Of a stretch of DNA of 57,531 nucleotides, positions 37,242-45,921 are shown in pieces. Numbering within the stretch: the stretch's first letter is position 1; each line of letters opens with the position of its first letter. Position numbers and translations under genes: made by a program. Origin of the DNA: Chlamydiae bacterium RIFCSPLOWO2_12_FULL_45_20. GTDB taxonomy: Bacteria; Chlamydiota; Chlamydiia; Chlamydiales; SM23-39. The notes below the pieces were generated by a model that did not search any database, was not told where the DNA came from, and saw nothing but the letters and a program-made list of their open reading frames with translations. The DNA is taken from assembly GCA_001796285.1 (NCBI GenBank), contig MGMD01000023.1, positions 1 to 57,531 on the forward strand. Direction: 5' to 3'.

Positions 37242-38216
37242 ATGAGTATGCTTGCAAGTCTGGTTGAGAAGGCCATGAAATATGTATTAGTTTTTTTAAT
37301 TCTTTTTACGTTGAATCTAGAAGCCAAGTTAAAAGATTATTTTAAAAAACCAATAAACAAGTCTGGTTCCCATACAATGAAGGGAATTGATTTCATCTAC
37401 ATGATTAATTTGGATCAGCGCCCAGAAAAATTTGAGCGCAGCCTCCAACAACTACATCCTTGGGGGATCAATCCCTATCGCTTTTCTGCAGTGAATGGTT
37501 GGGAGTTAAGTGTAGATACGATAACAGCCGTAGGGGTCAAATACAAGACAGGAATGACCCTAGGAAACATGCTGGCTACGTATTACGAGAAAGAAAATTG
37601 GAAAAACCCAGTCCACGAATACCCACACAAGAAAGGCCGCACCTATTTTTGTCACTGCATGTCGCTAGGGGCTATAGGCATCTGCTTAAGCCATCTTTCA
37701 GTCCTTCAAGACGCTTTCGACTCTGGTTATGAGACAATCTGGATTATGGAAGACGATATCGAAGTGATTAGTGACCCTCATATTTTAAGCAAATGGATTA
37801 AAAAACTCGACAAGGCTGTAGGCAAAGACGGGTGGGATATCTTATTCACTGACCGAGATACGAAAAATAACAACGGGCACTATGTCCCATGCACTAGCTG
37901 CGCCCTGAGACTTAATTTTACTCCATCCGATAAGAAGAAATTTGCCAAACGATACGAAGTAACTTCTGATATTAGATATATTGGAGCGCGTTTTGGCGCC
38001 TATTCTATGATTGTCAGAAGATCAGGAATGCAAAAATTGCTTCAATTCTTTAAGAAACACAACATATTTCTTCCTTACGACATGGATTTTATAATGCCTG
38101 ATGACATTCAACTCTTTTCAGTCATCCACGATATCGTCTCTACCAAGCCTAACTCCCCTTCTGATAATGGGGGACCCAATTATGGGACCGAACGTGATTT
38201 ACACATTGGTTTTTAG
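37242..38216 (+). CDS. Glycosyltransferase family 25 protein with export signal
   Basis: A 324-residue protein matching LPS-type galactosyltransferase family GT25: IYMINLDQRPEKFERS near residue 52, GICLSHLSVLQDAFDSG near residue 147, and the acidic EDD at 170-172. A hydrophobic N-terminal run KYVLVFLILFTLNLEA looks like a signal peptide or anchor, unusual for this cytosolic family. ATG 37275, preceded by AGAAGG, would give a cleaner signal peptide than ATG 37242. Possible roles are glycosylation at the cell surface, or an exported transferase acting on host targets. Confidence 0.82.
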   Translation: MSMLASLVEKAMKYVLVFLILFTLNLEAKLKDYFKKPINKSGSHTMKGIDFIYMINLDQRPEKFERSLQQLHPWGINPYRFSAVNGWELSVDTITAVGVKYKTGMTLGNMLATYYEKENWKNPVHEYPHKKGRTYFCHCMSLGAIGICLSHLSVLQDAFDSGYETIWIMEDDIEVISDPHILSKWIKKLDKAVGKDGWDILFTDRDTKNNNGHYVPCTSCALRLNFTPSDKKKFAKRYEVTSDIRYIGARFGAYSMIVRRSGMQKLLQFFKKHNIFLPYDMDFIMPDDIQLFSVIHDIVSTKPNSPSDNGGPNYGTERDLHIGF

Positions 38217-38362
38217 GCTACGCAACAATTGTCATTTTTGGACTATTTCGCTGGACTGGCAGTAGGAAATCGACTCTTTTCTTTTGTGTAAAAGTTTGAG
38301 GTTTACAAAAATAAAAAAAATACTTTATGATCGTAGGATCGCTCTGTTTTTGAAGAGGTTCC

Positions 38363-39613
38363 ATGAAGCTGCTCCTATTTTTACTGACTGCCAAAATGCT
38401 CTTTGCGAACATTAACTGGCTTCCCCCGGAGGTGCTTTTTACTTCACCTGACCACGATGGCTCAACGCCCCAGGTTTTTTTTGATGAGGACCCTGACCAA
38501 ATTGAAGTCGTCTTTCTAGCGGAAAAACCGGGAGAATCTCTCGTACTAAACAGTCATTTTGATGGAGAGACTTGGGAGGCAGGTGCCTTCCCTATTTATA
38601 CCGCTGATGCTCCGCTGAATTCTTTGCGGCTCGGGCAAGATCATGCAAACCACAGAGCTATATTCTGGGTCAGCAAAGAGTCTGAATCTCTTTCTGTTTT
38701 GGGCGCCCAGTTTGGCAATAGCATTTGGGATGGCGCCATTGCCGTCGGCAACTCTTTGAGAACGCAGCAAACGCCCACATTGAACACCACGATCAGTAAA
38801 GCTGGCTCTCCCGTCTCCACCTGGCAAAATGACGAGGGCCAATTGGAAGGGTCAACTTTCAACGAAGGCTTTCCATCCGAGACTTATTTGTTGAGTGAAG
38901 AAGGGCGCGAAGTAACCAGGTCTTTAGTAGCGCCCAGCCTAGCCATTTACGATACGATAGAGGGAATTTTTGGTACTGTTTTTGATCCACTGGCTCCCCC
39001 CATACAACCAAAGAGCACCATCCTTTTCCCTCTTCCAGCTCAAAGTCTCTCTCTAGATGTAGACGGAGACCAAGAAAATCTGATGTTCTTATTTGTAGAT
39101 AACCGATCTGGCTTTCTCATTGGGGCCCACTTTTTCAATAATTTTTGGACCTATCGCATTGTAGATCCAAACCGGCTCACTCGAACCAATGTGGCAACTG
39201 CCATAGCTTTTAATGGGGCAAGAGCAGCCGCTACTTGGGCGACAAATCCAGGTCACGTGTACGTCAATACATATGATAGCTCTTCTTGGGCCTTACCTAT
39301 TATCCTTGATGTGGGAATGGCTCCGAGTCTTTTTATCCTCCCTGAAAACGGCCATGTCTTGACAGTCTGGATATCCATTAACTCCGTGACACAAAACCAG
39401 ACGGTAAAAGTCAGTGAGTTTGACCTTACAAGCTGGTCATCTCCTATTACTTTATCAAATGAGGGAACAGAAATATCGAACCTTCAGGTTCGGTCCAATG
39501 GACTCGGAACATCAATCGTCTCTTGGTCGCGCAAGTTGAACGAATCCAGTAAAGCCACCATAGAAGTAGCGCGCGGATTTCTTCTAGACTTTAAGAAAGA
39601 AAGAAATTCTTGA
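38363..39613 (+). CDS. Secreted repeat protein, first of a tandem pair
   Basis: A 416-residue protein with an N-terminal signal peptide (about residues 1-15, cleavage near LFA-NI). The rest consists of repeated ~50-residue beta units with conserved tryptophans and patterns such as VSTWQNDEGQLEG, AATWATNPGHV and VLTVWISINS, suggesting a beta-propeller or similar beta-rich fold. It is homologous over its whole length to the gene at 39827. GAAGAGG precedes the ATG. Likely exported to the periplasm or surface; function unknown. Confidence 0.72.
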   Translation: MKLLLFLLTAKMLFANINWLPPEVLFTSPDHDGSTPQVFFDEDPDQIEVVFLAEKPGESLVLNSHFDGETWEAGAFPIYTADAPLNSLRLGQDHANHRAIFWVSKESESLSVLGAQFGNSIWDGAIAVGNSLRTQQTPTLNTTISKAGSPVSTWQNDEGQLEGSTFNEGFPSETYLLSEEGREVTRSLVAPSLAIYDTIEGIFGTVFDPLAPPIQPKSTILFPLPAQSLSLDVDGDQENLMFLFVDNRSGFLIGAHFFNNFWTYRIVDPNRLTRTNVATAIAFNGARAAATWATNPGHVYVNTYDSSSWALPIILDVGMAPSLFILPENGHVLTVWISINSVTQNQTVKVSEFDLTSWSSPITLSNEGTEISNLQVRSNGLGTSIVSWSRKLNESSKATIEVARGFLLDFKKERNS

Positions 39614-39631
39614 TAAAATCGAAACAAATCA

Positions 39632-39800
39632 TATAATCTCGACTTTGTACATTTTTTGGACGAAGCTGCCGAGAGAGGCAAAATCCAGCTTAAGAAATTT
39701 CACAGGAAGGGTATATTTTACCCTTCCGAGAAAATTTATTATGCTGGGTGCAGCATCTCTCGACAGATGAGTTCAAAAAATGTACAAAGTCGAGATAATA
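39632..39800. repeat. 169-nt long palindrome between paralogous genes
   Basis: Left arm 39632-39680 and right arm 39752-39800 are near-complementary; TCTCGACTTTGTACATTTTTTG is almost unchanged in both. The centre is a perfect 9-bp hairpin at 39705-39727 (GGAAGGGTA-TATTT-TACCCTTCC). The symmetry point falls exactly at the loop. The element fills nearly the entire gap between the two tandem secreted-protein genes. A transcript would form one ~80-bp hairpin; it resembles a MITE-like unit or an unusual terminator. Confidence 0.85.
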
Positions 39801-39826
39801 CTTTCTCCTGATTTTCTGGTAAAAAA

Positions 39827-41032
39827 ATGTTTTTTCTGAAATGGATGGTCATTTTTTTTAGTGTACATGCCCTGCCTGCAGCAGTGCACTGGTCTCCCCC
39901 AGAGATCTTATTTTCTTCCACTGAGTACACTGTAGAGGCGCCTTATATTTTCTTTGATGAAATGCCCAACCAATTAGAGCTCGTTTGGCTAGTCTCCAAG
40001 GAAGGGCAATCCTCCCTCCTTAGTAGCCATTTTAATGGAACAACTTGGCTGAGGCCGACTACTCTTTACACCACAGCTGCCACCATCAGCTCGCTAAGCT
40101 TTGGACGAGGATGTGAAGAAACCAATGTCTTATGTTGGATCAGTTCCGAGTCCGTTTTGGCCGCTAAATATAGAAGGGGTATTTGGTGCAATACAATAAC
40201 TCTGCCAAACGGTTTGGAAAACCAACAAAACACGCATTTAAGCACTGCAGTCAGCAAAACTGGCAACCCGCTCATCGCCTGGCAGGATAAAAATTGCCAG
40301 CTACAAGGAGTAACCCTCAACCAAGAAACGCCCTCCCCAGTGTACCACTTAAACAAAAATGGCCAAAAAGTGGTAAGCTCCTTGATGGGCCCAAACATTG
40401 CAATCTATAACACAGAAGATGGGGTATTTAGCGTGGATCCCCTTTCCTATCCGTCACTTATACAACATGCGCAGCTCTTTCCTCTTCCCGCTACACCGTT
40501 TTGCTTAAGCATAGACGGCTCTATTTTTTTATTTGAAGATCATCGCAGCCATTATCTCATTGGAGGCCACTGGAAAGAAGGGAAGTGGTTCTATCAAATC
40601 ATAGATCCCGTTTCCAGGAACCGAATGAATGCTTGCGTGACAACAGGGGCTAATCAGGAGAACATCGCTTCGATATGGCAGACAACTACGGGCATGATTT
40701 ATACGAGCTTATGGGATGGCGCTTCGTGGACTATTCCCAAGATGCAATATCACAAGGGAACTTGCCCTAGGATTTTGATCCTGTCATACAATCAGCATGT
40801 ACTGGCAGCCTGGATATCGTGTGACCCCAACCTCAAAGAGGCAGTCGTCATGGTTAGCGAGTGGAGTTTCCCTCAGTGGACTAGCCCTATTTGCCTATCC
40901 CCTCCCGGAGAAGAGATATCAGATCTCCAAATCAGTGCCAATGAATTGGGGGATGTGGTTGCGGTTTGGACTCGCCAAATAAAAGAAACCCATCACGCCA
41001 TGGTAGAGGTCGCGAGAGGTGTACTGTTTTAG
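39827..41032 (+). CDS. Secreted repeat protein, second of a tandem pair
   Basis: A 401-residue paralogue of the gene at 38363. It has a hydrophobic signal segment (residues 3-18, ending LPAAV) then the same start WSPPEILFSS versus WLPPEVLFTS, and the same Trp-containing repeats (LIAWQDKNCQLQG, VLAAWISCDPN, VVAVWTRQIKE). It ends ATVEVARG-like, as does its partner. It has more cysteines than the first copy. ATG lies within a run of A, with no clear ribosome site. It converges with the ABC permease gene six bases beyond its stop. Confidence 0.72.
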   Translation: MFFLKWMVIFFSVHALPAAVHWSPPEILFSSTEYTVEAPYIFFDEMPNQLELVWLVSKEGQSSLLSSHFNGTTWLRPTTLYTTAATISSLSFGRGCEETNVLCWISSESVLAAKYRRGIWCNTITLPNGLENQQNTHLSTAVSKTGNPLIAWQDKNCQLQGVTLNQETPSPVYHLNKNGQKVVSSLMGPNIAIYNTEDGVFSVDPLSYPSLIQHAQLFPLPATPFCLSIDGSIFLFEDHRSHYLIGGHWKEGKWFYQIIDPVSRNRMNACVTTGANQENIASIWQTTTGMIYTSLWDGASWTIPKMQYHKGTCPRILILSYNQHVLAAWISCDPNLKEAVVMVSEWSFPQWTSPICLSPPGEEISDLQISANELGDVVAVWTRQIKETHHAMVEVARGVLF

Positions 41033-41038
41033 AGTCCC

Positions 41039-42244
41039 TTAGAGAGCACGGAGGGCGCTTGCAATGGAGAGCCGCGCAACTTTAAAACTAGCAAAGTAGG
41101 AGGCAATCAAAGCGGCTAGCATACTTAAAGCAAGACTTACAAGAACCATGGGCCATTCAAAGGAAAAAGTAACGACGAATTCCTTTGTCTGTCCAGGTCC
41201 AGGGGGCATCATGAGTCCATTGTGGACAAAGAACGTTAGAATCGTATAAGCACCTAAAAGTCCAAGCAAGCTCCCCACAAAAGCAATCAGTCCCCCTTCC
41301 GTCAAAATCATCCGCATAATCTCCACTCTTGATTCCCCATTGGCTCGTAAATTCCCTATCTCTTGTTTTCTTTCTAAGATCGATGATGAGATGGAGTTAA
41401 AGATGCCCAAAAGGACGATGGAAAGGATAATGACTTGTACAACAGCAAATTGCGCTTTGAGCCAGTTGACAGAATTTTGGTAATAAATTTTGTCAAGAAC
41501 ATCAAAAGGAGTAGCTTCCAAATGGGGGAATGCAGTATGTAAAGAAGTGGCTACAGCTGGCCAATCCGCATCACTTCTCAAGCCCAATGAGACATGCTCA
41601 ATCTTAGAGGTTTTTAGAAGCTTTTGCGCCTCTGGCAATTGGATGCGAAAAACTCTTCCATCAAAATCGCTAGATCCCGTGTGAAAAATTCCTGTGACGA
41701 TAAAGTTGCCATTCTTCAAATACCCCTTATTTGAAGTGGCTGTAACTTTGACCGAATCTCCCGGCTTTACCTGCAGGGCATTAGCAAGGCCTTTTCCTAA
41801 CAAAATCCCGCTGGGCTGGGAACGAAGCATCTCCCCTTCTTCCACATTGAGACTGTGGAAAAACTCTGCCTCTCTTTCAGCATGCACCCCTTGACCAGAT
41901 CCCCCGATGGTCGTGTGGTTGCTTTTTAAAAGAGCAGAGAAACTCACTCTGGGAAACACATTTTCGACTCCCGCGACACTGTAAAGATAAGCCTCCAGTT
42001 CCTCGCCATTACCCATCCAGTGATCCATCGGCTTCTCGTAGACCATTTCCCGATATCCTAATGGGTGGATCTGCCCATACCCATAGTTGGAATGGATCGT
42101 ATCGTATTTTAGTTCTTTTAATACCCCATTAATAAAACCATCAAACGCGAAAAGAGCACCTGTTCCTATGGCAATAGTAATCAGGATAGCAAAAGTTCTT
42201 CTAGGATTACGGAAAAGATTTTTCAAGCTAAGCCAAAACCACAT
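41039..42244 (-). CDS. FtsX/MacB-family ABC transporter permease
   Basis: A 401-residue permease with the LolC/MacB layout: one N-terminal membrane helix (about 17-38), a ~230-residue periplasmic domain, and three C-terminal helices (about 275-300, 325-345, 365-390). [20 protein letters not shown] and [26 protein letters not shown] are family features. It overlaps the downstream end of the ATPase gene by 17 nt, so the two form one exporter acting on periplasmic or membrane-extracted substrates such as lipoproteins or peptides. Confidence 0.86.
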   Translation of the reverse strand: MWFWLSLKNLFRNPRRTFAILITIAIGTGALFAFDGFINGVLKELKYDTIHSNYGYGQIHPLGYREMVYEKPMDHWMGNGEELEAYLYSVAGVENVFPRVSFSALLKSNHTTIGGSGQGVHAEREAEFFHSLNVEEGEMLRSQPSGILLGKGLANALQVKPGDSVKVTATSNKGYLKNGNFIVTGIFHTGSSDFDGRVFRIQLPEAQKLLKTSKIEHVSLGLRSDADWPAVATSLHTAFPHLEATPFDVLDKIYYQNSVNWLKAQFAVVQVIILSIVLLGIFNSISSSILERKQEIGNLRANGESRVEIMRMILTEGGLIAFVGSLLGLLGAYTILTFFVHNGLMMPPGPGQTKEFVVTFSFEWPMVLVSLALSMLAALIASYFASFKVARLSIASALRAL

Positions 42245-42929
42245 TACCCCCTCCCTCTATTCGACCATCTACCAGATGTAGATTCATATCTCCAAAAGAT
42301 TGAACCATAGAATCGTGTGTAGTCAAAATGACTGTTTTCCCGCGCTCGACAAACTCTTTTAGGATTTCCATAACGCCTTTACCATTTTTTTGGTCAAGAC
42401 TTGCCGTCGGCTCATCTCCAATAATGACTTCAGGCTGTTTGGCAAGAGCCCTTGCAATAGCGACACGCTGCTTTTGTCCACCGCTGAGCTCAGAAGGTCT
42501 CTTTTTTCGATGCTCCCACAAACCAACAAGCTCGAGCGCCTCTTTGGTTCGAGCAGCAACCTCCTGTTTAGGAAGTGTTTGGCGAGTCAAAAAATACTGT
42601 ATATTTTCTTCAGCAGTAAGAATGGGGAAAAGATGAAACTGCTGAAAAATAAACCCTACTTGATATCTCCTCACTCGATTTTTTTCCTTCTCACTCATTC
42701 GGCCTATTTCCTGCCCCAGTAAAAAAAGCTTTCCCTCTTGTACCGGCTCAATGAGCCCTAACAGATTGAGCAGTGTCGACTTGCCAGACCCTGAAGGCCC
42801 AGAGATCGTGACAAAACTTTTTTCTGGAATTTCAAAATCCATTCCTTGAATAGCAGCCACCTTCTCTTTTTCCAACGGATAGGAAAACTTCAGACCTATA
42901 GATTTGTATAGAATTTTTTCAGACAACAA
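42228..42929 (-). CDS. ABC transporter ATP-binding protein, LolD/MacB type
   Basis: An ATPase with [10 protein letters not shown] as Walker A, the LolD-type signature [16 protein letters not shown], and Walker B ending [13 protein letters not shown]. The FILxQFHLFP-like Q-loop ([10 protein letters not shown]) is typical of the MacB/LolD subfamily. No ATG lies before Walker A at a sensible place. A TTG pair at 42929/42926 gives the normal distance to Walker A (~40 residues), while the open frame reaches a TTG at 42983 through an unlikely hydrophobic stretch. Coupled to the permease. Confidence 0.85.
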   Translation of the reverse strand: MLSEKILYKSIGLKFSYPLEKEKVAAIQGMDFEIPEKSFVTISGPSGSGKSTLLNLLGLIEPVQEGKLFLLGQEIGRMSEKEKNRVRRYQVGFIFQQFHLFPILTAEENIQYFLTRQTLPKQEVAARTKEALELVGLWEHRKKRPSELSGGQKQRVAIARALAKQPEVIIGDEPTASLDQKNGKGVMEILKEFVERGKTVILTTHDSMVQSFGDMNLHLVDGRIEGGGNVVLA

Positions 42930-43009
42930 ACTAAAACCAAATAAATTTATGCAGATAATAATATAAGCTGTATTAAACAGCAAATATCAAGTTATTTTTT
43001 TATTTGATG

Positions 43010-43525
43010 TTACCCGCCTGGGAATGGACCAAAATCATCGATGAAAAGGGTAGTAGCCCCCAGATCTCCTGTGGAGACACGGACGCCTTTTTCAATGGGA
43101 TCGACGTCAATGGTTAGTCGATTGTGCTTTGCTTCATATCTCGGGTTACTGAGCGTGACCGCGATATCGGAAAATTTGGGGGACATTGTCTCGTTCCCAT
43201 GTATGGCACTGACGAGTCCTGCGTTAGGCTGTTCTTGGCGAAAGGTTTGCAAAAAAACATCTATAGAAACTTTGCCCGCCTTTCTTGCTGGTCGATCGGT
43301 GAAATAAGTAACCTCCTTACTGACGTTGTAAAGAGTCAGCATGTATCGATTTTTCATCATAGGTTTGCTCTCTAAATGCCCATCTTGGGCATTGAGGATA
43401 AACAGCATCTTATCATCTGGGGATAGATCTGTCATTTGAGCATAAGCATAGCTTCTTGCAATCGATTGATCACTCATAAGTGGTGTAGTCAGTAAGCTGC
43501 AGGCTAGTAGAAAAATCACATTCAC
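43010..43525 (-). CDS. Exported protein of unknown function
   Basis: A 171-residue protein with a signal peptide (1-18) and a beta-rich body. The phrases YMLTLYNVSKEVTYFTDRPAR and SPKFSDIAVTLSNPRY recall an uncharacterised exported family that I associate, without certainty, with Legionella and similar bacteria. GTG is the only reasonable start. It lies upstream of the MacB-like pair in the same direction (81 nt gap), so it may be a substrate or periplasmic partner of that exporter. No enzyme motif is visible. Confidence 0.65.
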   Translation of the reverse strand: MNVIFLLACSLLTTPLMSDQSIARSYAYAQMTDLSPDDKMLFILNAQDGHLESKPMMKNRYMLTLYNVSKEVTYFTDRPARKAGKVSIDVFLQTFRQEQPNAGLVSAIHGNETMSPKFSDIAVTLSNPRYEAKHNRLTIDVDPIEKGVRVSTGDLGATTLFIDDFGPFPGG

Positions 43526-43571
43526 TCCATTAGACCTCTTGTCTTTCTATATATGAGCCAAACGCCTTCTG

Positions 43572-44252
43572 TCAATAGACCTCTTCAACAAGAGCAAAAG
43601 CCCGAATGGGCGCTTCAGCGCCTTCTGCTATTTTGATGGGAATCAAGAAAACAAAAGATCCCTTGGGAGGTAGTTTAGAAAGATTCGTTAATCCTTCGAC
43701 CACAATAAGCTCCTCTTGAAGGAGAATTTGATGCGCCTTTAGCTCTTTTTTATTGCCTGGATCGATCTCTAGAGTGTCGATCCCCACCCCTCGAACTTGC
43801 CGATCCACCAAAAGCGCCGCCGCCTTGCTCGATATTCCTGGGAAATGACACCCCTTCTTATCTTTGCTGCAAGATCTGTTGTCTTCAGCAAATCGATCCC
43901 ATCCCGTATGGATGAGAACCATCGAACTTTCAGGGATAATCCCATACCTTTCTTCCCACTCAATAAGGTCCTCTTCCATCACAACGAAGTCTGAATTGTC
44001 ACCCACTTTTTCTTCTAAATGAATGACGCAGGCAGGTGCCATGCACTGGCTGAGTGGAATCTCATCAATCCCCCTTCCCTCCTGATAGAAGTGAGACGGC
44101 GCATCCATGTGTGTGCCAATCCCAGAAGTCATGTGAATATCTTCCATCCATATCCCAGACTCACCTTCCCGAACCTTTTTGACAAAGACCCTTTTCTCAT
44201 GGGAAACCGCAGCCCTGTCTGATAATGAAACAGTTAAATCAACAATTTTCAA
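43572..44252 (-). CDS. Cyclase-family (kynurenine formamidase-like) protein
   Basis: A member of the metal-dependent cyclase/KynB family: a start at KIVDLTVSL, the metal motif region GIGTHMDAPSHF, and the later HQILLQEELIVVEGLTNL that closes the family fold. The usual first ligand of HxGTHxD is Gly here, so the metal site may be altered. The frame is open upstream to a TTG at 44375, which would add 41 residues with a hydrophobic run. The TTG at 44252 matches the family's N-terminus. Substrate unknown; these enzymes cleave amides or lactones. Confidence 0.7.
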   Translation of the reverse strand: MKIVDLTVSLSDRAAVSHEKRVFVKKVREGESGIWMEDIHMTSGIGTHMDAPSHFYQEGRGIDEIPLSQCMAPACVIHLEEKVGDNSDFVVMEEDLIEWEERYGIIPESSMVLIHTGWDRFAEDNRSCSKDKKGCHFPGISSKAAALLVDRQVRGVGIDTLEIDPGNKKELKAHQILLQEELIVVEGLTNLSKLPPKGSFVFLIPIKIAEGAEAPIRAFALVEEVY

Positions 44253-44530
44253 TTTCCAACCAATACTACGATCTAAAAGCTTTTCAGAAGGATCTTTTCG
44301 CCACTGGATCCTACCTATAGAATAGGAATAGCCCAGTACTATTAAATTATCAAAAATGATAATAATTAATAACAAAAGAAGATTTCATACTGTCTAGCAG
44401 GATTGATCTATCTAAGCTCAAGAAGGTTGTGGGCAGTATTTTCACCGAGGGAAGCACTCGAAAACCCCCAGTGCAGAAAAGGGCCAAAGTCCAGTTAAAT
44501 AGTTTCCCTTATTACTTTATAGACACCCTC
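44253..44530. other. Intergenic region with possible gene remnant
   Basis: A 278-nt gap between two minus-strand genes. AT-rich sequence near 44330-44375 could hold the promoter of the cyclase gene. A short plus-strand open stretch (about 44429-44530) reads into the cyoE antisense and has no homologue I recognise; it may be decayed sequence. No structure or RNA is evident. Confidence 0.35.
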
Positions 44531-45385
44531 TTAGACTCGATCCACTGCGATCATGATACAAAGGCCTATGATGACAAGGAGGGAGCGTTGAAACATTTTC
44601 CGCGCCCACACCTTATCTTTATCCGTCCTAAACCCCTGAATAGCCAGCTTCAACCACATCAATGCTAAAAAACTAGCAACAACCAGGTAGCAGTATCCGA
44701 CAAATCCAAACGCTGTAAGGAGCGAAATAAGGACAACAAAGCCAGCAACATAGACCAACATCTGTATTTTTGTAGCTTCGGCCCCTCTGACAATCGGGAG
44801 GACGGGGATAGAGGCAGCCCGGTATTCTTCAATGCGATACATGGCAATCGCAAAAAAGTGAGGCATTTGCCAACAAATGACAATCGCGAAAAGTAAAAAA
44901 GCGGCAAAATCAAACGAATGGCTAATAGCACAATAACCAGCAACCGGGGGAACAGCGCCAGCAATGCTTCCAATTTCTGTTCCATACACTGTTTTATGCT
45001 TCAAAAGAGAATAAAACAAGACATAAATCACAAATCCAATAAGCGCAATACAAGTTGCGAGTAAATTGGTGAAAAAAGCTAAAATGCTGCCGCCTAAAAA
45101 CAGCAAAACAAAACCAAAATAAAGCGCTCGCTTTTCAGAAATTGCCTTGATAGCCAATGGTCTACGCCTTGTTCTAGGCATAAGTTGATCACTAAGGCGG
45201 TCGAGAAAATTATTAAGAACACATCCTGCAGCGACAATGAGACCTAACCCAACAAGCGTAATGCTTAGCAAAGGAAAGTCTAAAGATCCCTTAGTTGCGA
45301 GCAAACCTCCTGCTAAAGCGGTGATGGAATTGCCAAAAACAATGCCCGGTTTGGTTAACGAATAGTAATGCCGAAGAATTTTCAC
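44531..45385 (-). CDS. cyoE: Protoheme IX farnesyltransferase (heme o synthase)
   Basis: An ~284-residue UbiA-superfamily enzyme with about nine membrane helices that farnesylates heme b to heme o for bo/aa3-type terminal oxidases. NNFLDRLSDQLMPRTRRRP is the prenyl-diphosphate Asp-rich site, and SLTKPGIVFGN and ICWQMPHFFAIAM are family landmarks. GTG 45385 with AGGA upstream gives the usual N-terminus; an ATG at 45418 lies inside a dispersed repeat. Classical Chlamydia lack heme o synthesis to my knowledge, so this points to an environmental lineage with a heme-copper oxidase. Confidence 0.93.
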   Translation of the reverse strand: MKILRHYYSLTKPGIVFGNSITALAGGLLATKGSLDFPLLSITLVGLGLIVAAGCVLNNFLDRLSDQLMPRTRRRPLAIKAISEKRALYFGFVLLFLGGSILAFFTNLLATCIALIGFVIYVLFYSLLKHKTVYGTEIGSIAGAVPPVAGYCAISHSFDFAAFLLFAIVICWQMPHFFAIAMYRIEEYRAASIPVLPIVRGAEATKIQMLVYVAGFVVLISLLTAFGFVGYCYLVVASFLALMWLKLAIQGFRTDKDKVWARKMFQRSLLVIIGLCIMIAVDRV

Positions 45386-45408
45386 ACGGTATCCTGAAGT
45401 TAGCTCAG

Positions 45409-45427
45409 CTTTATACATTTTTTGGAC
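45409..45427 (+). repeat. Dispersed 19-nt repeat, copy C
   Basis: CTTTATACATTTTTTGGAC differs by one base from the arm word of the 39632-39800 palindrome. It lies 24 nt upstream of the GTG start of cyoE and supplies an in-frame ATG on the minus strand. Confidence 0.65.
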
Positions 45428-45514
45428 AAAACCGAGGTTAGGACAATATTTAGCTGATCAGCTCCTCAATTGTCCAGAAAGAAAAGAAATATCGAACGTG
45501 ATTCAACAGTCTCT

Positions 45515-45652
45515 CTAGAGAGTACCTATGATTCCCATAACGCCAACAGCAATTAAATAAATGGCAACAACGAGATTTAAAAGTTCTGGGAAAATTAAGA
45601 TTAAAATACCTGCTACCACAGCGACAATGGGAGCTACAATTGGATGAACCAT
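45515..45652 (-). CDS. DUF3096-type small membrane protein
   Basis: A 45-residue, almost entirely hydrophobic protein of two helices separated by a Pro-Glu turn (ILIFPELLNLVVAIYLIAVG). The pattern and length match small DUF3096 proteins, whose function is unknown. ATG 45652 follows GAGAGG at eight bases, which rules out the longer open frame reaching 45766. Confidence 0.78.
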   Translation of the reverse strand: MVHPIVAPIVAVVAGILILIFPELLNLVVAIYLIAVGVMGIIGTL

Positions 45653-45710
45653 AACAAACCTCTCTTTATTGTTGAGATATAGGAAACCTGGGAATATACA
45701 CAAGACTCTA

Positions 45711-45729
45711 CTTTGTACATTTTTTAGAC
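45711..45729 (+). repeat. Dispersed 19-nt repeat, copy D
   Basis: CTTTGTACATTTTTTAGAC, one mismatch to the arm word of the 39632-39800 palindrome. It lies upstream of the minus-strand DUF3096 gene. Confidence 0.65.
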
Positions 45730-45760
45730 AAAGAGGCTGGTGCTGTGTGAGAAAGGCTAA

Positions 45761-45921
45761 TACCACTTGCGAGAAATAAATTCATAAATTAGGGCTGGGT
45801 AACGTGGCAGATTTGAATGGTCGTTTTGCAGCTCATGTTTTTAAACATGAGCAAGAAAGGATCGTTCAAAGATGACATGTTATACGGCCCTAATTTATGA
45901 ATTTATTTCTCGCGAATGGTA
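45761..45921. repeat. 161-nt long palindrome overlapping a gene end
   Basis: Arms 45761-45795 and 45887-45921 are complementary over 35 nt with two mismatches. The centre 45831-45852 is a perfect 10-bp hairpin with a TT loop (GCTCATGTTT/AAACATGAGC). The middle arms also pair imperfectly. The right arm contains the last codons and stop of the minus-strand coiled-coil gene. It is of similar size and symmetry to the element at 39632-39800 but of different sequence. Confidence 0.88.

Noticed and set aside
45652..45766. Longer 83-residue version of the DUF3096 gene
   Set aside because: The extension reads into a dispersed repeat, and the internal ATG has a proper GAGAGG ribosome site and the family's start.
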